DNA from: Anabaena sp. 4-3
GTDB taxonomy: Bacteria; Cyanobacteriota; Cyanobacteriia; Cyanobacteriales; Nostocaceae
Length of the DNA: 64,000 nucleotides
Direction: 5' to 3'
NCBI RefSeq assembly: GCF_001597745.1
Contig: NZ_LUHJ01000067.1
Span: forward strand, 124,001 to 188,000
Below, piece by piece: positions 59,831 through 64,000 of the stretch (position 1 is the stretch's first letter; the number at the start of each line of letters is the position of its first letter). The notes under the pieces were generated by a model that had not been told where the DNA came from, did no database searches, and saw only the letters and a list, made by a program, of their open reading frames with translations. The position numbers and the translations under genes are program-made.

Positions 59831-59851
59831 CGTAGTAAGGACTTTAGTCCT
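59831..59851. repeat. Dispersed repeat GTAGTAAGGACTTTAGTCC type, copy 4 (half)
   Basis: Left-half copy between uvrB and the nested repeat. Confidence 0.75.
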
Positions 59852-59870
59852 GTTTTCAGTAAATATTAAG

Positions 59871-60074
59871 TAGGGTGTGTTACGTGACATCTTGCACCTA
59901 TGACTTAATGACAATTTTGGTAGGGTGGGCATTGCTTGGTTGCTGCTAATACCCTTAATTTTATGTTGTTGGCAATGCCCACCTTACGCCTATTAAGAAT
60001 GCTGCAAGATATAAATTACTACCATGTAAAGAGTTGAGCATTTTCGTTGTAAAAATTAGCCGTAACACACCCTA
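59871..60074. repeat. Nested repeat: outer TAGGGTGTGTTACG inverted ends
   Basis: Outer ends TAGGGTGTGTTACG and CGTAACACACCCTA bracket 204 bases. Inside are ACATCTTGCACC (59887) and TGCAAGATATAA (60003), the halves of the palindrome at 40737, and between those the inner element at 59921-59987. Three repeat families are stacked in one place. Confidence 0.85.
59921..59987. repeat. MITE-like element with GGTGGGCATTGC inverted ends, copy 2 (inner)
   Basis: Same mobile repeat as 22152-22217 in opposite orientation. Its insertion splits the ATCTTGCAC palindrome. Confidence 0.88.
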
Positions 60075-60422
60075 CTAACTTTGCTGGTTTAACCAAACTT
60101 CTAAATCAGCAACATCCGAAAAATCCAACAACGCTTCTCCTACATCTTCTAACTGTTCAGCAGATAAATTCTGAACCCGTTCAAGTAATGCAGTATTAAT
60201 ATCACCAAAACGCCGTCTAAGCTGGCGGCTAATCAATTTCAATGCTTCCTTTTGAACGATGTCTTGATAAATTACAGACTCGTGCATAATATCCTCCCGT
60301 AGTAATTGGCGAATCAAATCCTTTTCAAACCGCAAACCCGCAAGAATTTCTGTACAACCAGCAATATTTTGTCTTTGTTCCCTATCAGAAATTGTAGCGA
60401 CTTGTTCAGCTTTGCTCGCCAT
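60075..60422 (-). CDS. DUF4351-containing fragment of an Rpn-type (PDDEXK) protein
   Basis: A 115-residue protein (or truncated gene) whose C-terminus, KLISRQLRRRFGDINTALLE then RVQNLSAEQLEDVGEALLDF, is the DUF4351 tail found at the end of many cyanobacterial PD-(D/E)XK transposase-like (Rpn) proteins. The nuclease domain that should precede it is missing; the N-terminus starts with MASKAEQVATISDREQR, normally internal. Most likely a fragment left by decay, flanked on its 3' side by the nested repeat. It may be expressed but non-functional. An in-frame GTG at 60449 is less likely as a start. Confidence 0.65.
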   Translation of the reverse strand: MASKAEQVATISDREQRQNIAGCTEILAGLRFEKDLIRQLLREDIMHESVIYQDIVQKEALKLISRQLRRRFGDINTALLERVQNLSAEQLEDVGEALLDFSDVADLEVWLNQQS

Positions 60423-60581
60423 ATATAGGTTTTGGTGGGCTTTGTCCACTCTACATTACTTTATCGAAATATTGATTATTGTACTTATTTTTATGAATAA
60501 AAGTTTAAAGAAAAACAGTGTTAATACGGATACAAAAGTAAAAATTATTTAGTTATGTTAAGTAAACACAGGAGAAATAAC

Positions 60582-61412
60582 ATGGATATTCTACAAATTC
60601 ACACAATTCTGACAATCAAATTACCTGAACAAGCGGCACAAGGTTTCATAAATACCATAAACGAAACAACTCATCAAACTATTAACAGTTTCACAGACAT
60701 AACTAATAAATCTATCAATGGTGTTACAGAATCAGTAGATCAAGCTAATCATGTTCTCAGCAAACTAACTGATGAAGCCAAACAATCTCTAACTGACAGT
60801 TTAGGTAAGACAGCTAATAACGTCAGCCAAATTACTAACACCACCGTAGGCGCACTTTCTGAAAAAGCAAAACAGGCAGGAGATTCTTTGTCAGCTACAG
60901 GACAGAATTTGGTAAATTCTGTAGAGGATAAGCTGCAAAAAGTAGAGCAGTTTGGTACTACTATTTCAACAGAAATCGAACGTAGTATTAATTCGTTAAT
61001 TAATCATCAATTGGAAAATATCAGACATTGGATTGATGTTCATCCTGTGATATCTTGGATGATAAAATTCCTAACTTGGAGTATCAATCATCCTCTTATC
61101 GGTTTAATCGCTATTTTGTTAATACTATTTAGTATTTGGCAATTATTTAAAGCTTTCAGTCGTCTCTTAGAGAAAGGCTTACTAGCTACATTAACAGCCC
61201 CCTTTAAATTATTAACCAGATTATTTAAGTTTAGCTGGAAGCCCGGAACTTTTCTACTAGGTAATTATCAAGACGCAGAGACTGTTAACTCTGAAGATAA
61301 ACAAGCCCGACTCAGCAAACTTTTAAGCCGACTAGAAGCTATTAAGATAGAACAGAATGATATTCTACAGGAAATTTCAACAATAGTCTCAGCTAATACC
61401 AATTCTATGTGA
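60582..61412 (+). CDS. Membrane protein with long amphipathic helical N-terminus, unknown
   Basis: A 276-residue protein. Residues 20-145 are Thr/Ser/Asn/Gln-rich amphipathic helices (NETTHQTINSFTDITNKSI, TDEAKQSLTDSLGKTANNV) like late-embryogenesis or apolipoprotein-type helices, followed by one or two hydrophobic segments (about 171-189, LIGLIAILLILFSIWQLF), a basic region (FKLLTRLFKFSWK) and a charged end. Function unknown; a membrane-shaping or stress role is only a guess. AGGAG lies seven bases before the ATG at 60582. The last codons (ANTNSM and the stop) come from a dispersed repeat that begins at 61393. Confidence 0.72.
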   Translation: MDILQIHTILTIKLPEQAAQGFINTINETTHQTINSFTDITNKSINGVTESVDQANHVLSKLTDEAKQSLTDSLGKTANNVSQITNTTVGALSEKAKQAGDSLSATGQNLVNSVEDKLQKVEQFGTTISTEIERSINSLINHQLENIRHWIDVHPVISWMIKFLTWSINHPLIGLIAILLILFSIWQLFKAFSRLLEKGLLATLTAPFKLLTRLFKFSWKPGTFLLGNYQDAETVNSEDKQARLSKLLSRLEAIKIEQNDILQEISTIVSANTNSM

Positions 61413-61459
61413 AGCTGCGCTAAATAAATTATATAGAGACGTTATATATAACGTCTCCA
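61393..61459. repeat. CTAATACCAATTCT head plus TAGAGACG palindrome, copy 2
   Basis: Second full-length member of the element at 31003-31071; it overlaps the 3' end of the gene at 60582 and supplies its stop codon. Confidence 0.85.
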
Positions 61460-61496
61460 TATCCAGGAATACAGCATATATTTATAAATGTTATAA

Positions 61497-61566
61497 CCTG
61501 CATTTTCAGCAATTCTCTTCAGAAGTGCAGGTAACACACAAGCCACAATTAAACCACCAGTAAACT
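61497..61566 (-). pseudogene. groEL fragment
   Basis: About 70 bases match groEL at 62692-62761 in the same orientation (about 85 percent by eye), encoding [20 protein letters not shown] against [21 protein letters not shown]. It lies just beyond the end of the VapC gene, 1195 bases from its match. Confidence 0.8.
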
Positions 61567-61593
61567 TAAATTATATTTAAATCAATAATTAAC

Positions 61594-61998
61594 CTAAGAA
61601 ATTAACCAATTTTCTAAATGTAAATCCTTAACTCTAGTTAAATCAGAATCGTGAGAAACTAAAATTAAATTATGAATGATAGCGGTAGCAGCTATCAAAA
61701 TATCTGCATCCTGAATAATTTGACCTCTGTTTGTTAAATCAGCATGAATTTCTGAAGCTTTTTGAAAAATTCTAATATCATCTAAGAATAAAATGGGATA
61801 ATCTTGGCAAAATTGTTGAAAGAAAGCTAGTTTTTTAGTGGCATTGCTCCTCAAGAGTCCTCTTTGAATTTCATAGTAAGTTATGCCACTAATCAAAATG
61901 TCCATATCTAAACTACTTACCTCTTGCAATTTCAAGTTTATTTGGACATTTTGTTTTAGTGCTGCTGAAACAATATTAGTATCTAATAAATAACCCAT
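61594..61998 (-). CDS. VapC-like PIN-domain toxin
   Basis: A 134-residue PIN-domain ribonuclease. Metal-binding acids of the fold are present: Asp6 in LLDTNIVS, Glu43 in YYEIQRG, Asp97/Asp99 in QDADILIAA and a final Asp in SHDSDLTR. The ATG follows the stop codon of the upstream gene with no gap (TAGATG), which is characteristic of a toxin-antitoxin operon with the antitoxin first. Toxin activity would be RNA cleavage. Confidence 0.9.
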   Translation of the reverse strand: MGYLLDTNIVSAALKQNVQINLKLQEVSSLDMDILISGITYYEIQRGLLRSNATKKLAFFQQFCQDYPILFLDDIRIFQKASEIHADLTNRGQIIQDADILIAATAIIHNLILVSHDSDLTRVKDLHLENWLIS

Positions 61999-62286
61999 CT
62001 AACCCCGTTTTACAGATTCATCAAAAAGTCGCATTTGCTCTGGAGTCAAATCATTTAGCATTCCTGATACTAAATGTAAAGACAAAATTCTCTTAATCCG
62101 TTTAGTTAATTCTTCCTCAGAAATACTTTCCAAATCAGGAACAGCAGCAGGATCAAAAGTATGGTTAATTACTTCTATCATTTCCTGTTTATCTAAGTTT
62201 TCTTGATAAATCGGATTATTGTCAATTAAAGTTTTGACAATTTCGGTTAATTTTTGAGAATTAGATTGATAATTAATCAGCGTCAT
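61999..62286 (-). CDS. Putative antitoxin partner of the VapC-like toxin
   Basis: A 95-residue helical, acidic protein (SISEEELTKRIKRILSLHLV, LNDLTPEQMRLFDESVKRG). The pattern does not match the standard AbrB/Phd/RelB antitoxins I know; it is called an antitoxin because it is upstream and contiguous with the PIN toxin. Two central segments (TFDPAAVPDLESIS) could be a flexible toxin-binding region. Confidence 0.7.
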   Translation of the reverse strand: MTLINYQSNSQKLTEIVKTLIDNNPIYQENLDKQEMIEVINHTFDPAAVPDLESISEEELTKRIKRILSLHLVSGMLNDLTPEQMRLFDESVKRG

Positions 62287-62374
62287 AGTTAAACTTCCTC
62301 AAAATAATATTGTTGTTAGGCAATCTAAATCCTATGTTAACAACTACAATTTCTCTGGAAATGTAGGAATTGAC

Positions 62375-62413
62375 AAAAAAACAGCCGCCCCCTTGCGGAA
62401 GCGACTGTTTTTT
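62375..62413. terminator. Bidirectional terminator between groEL and the toxin-antitoxin pair
   Basis: Arms AAAAAACAGCCGC / GCGACTGTTTTTT, one mismatch, T-run in both directions; 17 bases after the groEL stop codon. Confidence 0.88.
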
Positions 62414-62429
62414 AAACTAGGTCAAGACT

Positions 62430-64000
62430 TTAGTAATCGAAGTCTCCGCCACCCATACCACCACCAGCAGCAGGAGCAGCATCCTTGGGTTCAGGCTTGT
62501 CAACAACGATGCACTCGGTTGTCAACACCATACCAGCGATAGAAGCAGCGTTTTGCAGCGCAGAACGGGTTACTTTCGCGGGGTCAACAATACCAGCATC
62601 GAACATATCTACAAATTCGTTGCTAGAAGCGTTGAAGCCAACGTTGAATTCTTTCTCTTTCACACGTTCAGCAATTACAGCACCGTTCTGACCTGCGTTT
62701 TCAGCAATTCTCTTCAGAGGTGCGGGTAATGCACGAGCGACAATTAAAGCACCGGTCAATTCTTCACCAGACAGGTTGCTGTTAGCCCAAGTGTCCAATT
62801 CAGGAGCGAGGTGAGCTAAGGTTGTACCACCACCGGGAACGATACCTTCTTCTACAGCAGCTTTGGTAGCGTTGATAGCGTCTTCTAAGCGCAGTTTCTT
62901 GTCTTTCATTTCGGTTTCGGTAGCTGCACCAACTTTCACAACAGCTACACCACCAGACAATTTAGCTAAACGCTCTTGCAGTTTTTCCTTGTCGTAGGAA
63001 GATTCGGTTTCATCCATCTGACGACGGATTTGTTCGCAACGAGCTTTAACGCCGGCTTCGTTACCTTCAGCAACAATTGTGGTGTTGTCTTTGGTGATGG
63101 TGATGCGGCGCGCTCTACCCAAGCTATCAATCTTGGTGTTTTCTAGCTTCAGACCAGCATCTTCGGTGATGACTTGACCACCGGTGAGAACTGCGATATC
63201 TTCCAGCATAGCTTTGCGGCGATCGCCAAAACCAGGAGCTTTCACAGCAGCTACGTTCAGTACACCACGCAAGCGGTTAACAACCAAGGTTGCCAAAGCT
63301 TCTTTTTCAATATCTTCAGCTAAGATAACCAAGGGCTTACCTTGACGGGCAACTTGCTCTAGAACAGGTACTAAATCTTGTACTAAAGCGATTTTCTTAT
63401 CGGTGAGCAGGATGTAAGGATCATCAAAAATTGCTTCCATGCGCTCTGCATCGGTAGCAAAGTAAGGGGAGATATAACCCTTATCAAAGCGCATACCTTC
63501 GGTAATTTCCAACTCGGTGGTCATGGATTTCCCTTCTTCTAGGGAAATTACACCTTCTTTACCCACTTTGTCCATAGCTTGGGCAATCATCTGACCGACT
63601 TCATCATCGTTACCAGCAGAAATTGCACCAACTTGAGCGATCGCCTTAGAATCTTCTACAGAGCGAGCGTGTTCTTTAATTCTTTCTACCAAGAAGTTGG
63701 TAGCTTTATCAATACCCCGCTTCAACAGAATTGCGTTAGCACCTGCGGCTACGTTACGCAAACCTTCTTTGACGATGGCATGAGCTAAAACGGTAGCGGT
63801 GGTTGTACCGTCACCTGCTGCATCGTTGGTTTTAGAAGCGGCTTGGCGAATCAAAGAAACGCCAGTGTTTTCAATATGATCTTCTAATTCGATTTCTTTA
63901 GCGATGGTAACACCGTCGTTAACGATTTGAGGCGCACCAAATTTCTTTTCTAATACTACGTTACGACCTTTGGGGCCAAGGGTAACAGCTACAGCCTCAG
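62430..64000 (-). CDS. groEL: 60-kDa chaperonin GroEL, 5' end outside window
   Basis: The frame stays open to the right edge, so 523 codons are seen and about 20 N-terminal residues are missing. Type I chaperonin features: [27 protein letters not shown] (nucleotide site), the apical domain, and GGGTTLAHL. The C-terminus is [11 protein letters not shown], a shortened Gly-Met tail with an acidic end rather than a long GGM repeat. It is transcribed towards a strong terminator. Whether it is the groESL copy or a second groEL cannot be seen, because any groES and CIRCE or other heat-shock element would be beyond 64000. Confidence 0.97.
   Translation of the reverse strand, partial: EAVAVTLGPKGRNVVLEKKFGAPQIVNDGVTIAKEIELEDHIENTGVSLIRQAASKTNDAAGDGTTTATVLAHAIVKEGLRNVAAGANAILLKRGIDKATNFLVERIKEHARSVEDSKAIAQVGAISAGNDDEVGQMIAQAMDKVGKEGVISLEEGKSMTTELEITEGMRFDKGYISPYFATDAERMEAIFDDPYILLTDKKIALVQDLVPVLEQVARQGKPLVILAEDIEKEALATLVVNRLRGVLNVAAVKAPGFGDRRKAMLEDIAVLTGGQVITEDAGLKLENTKIDSLGRARRITITKDNTTIVAEGNEAGVKARCEQIRRQMDETESSYDKEKLQERLAKLSGGVAVVKVGAATETEMKDKKLRLEDAINATKAAVEEGIVPGGGTTLAHLAPELDTWANSNLSGEELTGALIVARALPAPLKRIAENAGQNGAVIAERVKEKEFNVGFNASSNEFVDMFDAGIVDPAKVTRSALQNAASIAGMVLTTECIVVDKPEPKDAAPAAGGGMGGGDFDY

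Noticed and set aside
60420-60449. GTG start nine codons upstream for the DUF4351 fragment
   Set aside because: The stretch looks like a GTGGGC...repeat end and adds no family residues; the ATG at 60422 is simpler.

Overview
The window comes from a filamentous, heterocyst-forming cyanobacterium of the Nostoc/Anabaena group. The evidence is dense HIP1 octamers (GCGATCGC), tandem heptamer repeats (TTAGTCA, TCAACCA and ATTCAAA types), several families of tiny palindromic dispersed repeats, and typical cyanobacterial genes: an NTRC-type thioredoxin reductase, a CmpABCD/NrtABCD-type anion importer with fused CmpC, an AgrE-type arginine dihydrolase/ornithine cyclodeaminase, four-ACT aspartokinase and an acyl-lipid delta-9 desaturase. 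From memory, the order REC-GGDEF protein, giant hybrid kinase, SelO, cmp/nrt-type operon resembles the all2874-alr2880 region of Anabaena PCC 7120. I could not check this.

Layout. 1-10.7 kb: a GntR regulator cut by the window edge, dienelactone hydrolase, an S1-domain protein, a 1.7-kilo-residue hybrid histidine kinase translationally coupled to a diguanylate cyclase, and the protein AMPylase SelO. 11.4-17 kb: an ABC importer operon (lipoprotein, permease, ATPase fused to a binding domain, ATPase) whose binding-protein residues favour bicarbonate over nitrate. 17.4-25.1 kb: lipid kinase, ExoD-like protein, an IS200/IS605-type element whose tnpB is broken by a small dispersed repeat, NTRC, an orphan permease, a ROK kinase and a dead glycerol kinase fragment.

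25.1-30.4 kb is the accessory island and the most interesting part. It is a three-gene operon of two DUF4062 proteins around a membrane-anchored macro-domain protein that resembles the effector (ThsA) of type II Thoeris defence. Next to it is a HicBA toxin-antitoxin pair bounded by a 104-base direct repeat. The arrangement looks like a Thoeris-like NAD/nucleotide-signalling defence module in which DUF4062 proteins take the place of the TIR sensor.

30.4-64 kb is mainly core genome: PRC-barrel protein and SMC, aspartokinase, RNase D-like exonuclease, desaturase with a divergent TetR regulator carrying an integrase-like tail, Nudix, Uma2, AgrE, a second HicBA pair, amidase, CTP synthase, a PD-(D/E)XK-TPR fusion, UvrB, a VapBC-like pair and GroEL, which runs off the right edge. 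The spaces between genes are crowded with small mobile repeats. Some are nested inside each other, and some have entered genes (smc, tnpB, and the C-terminus of the gene at 60582).

No rRNA, convincing tRNA, CRISPR array or prophage was seen. I could not run covariance-model or homology searches, so family names rest on motifs recognised by eye.
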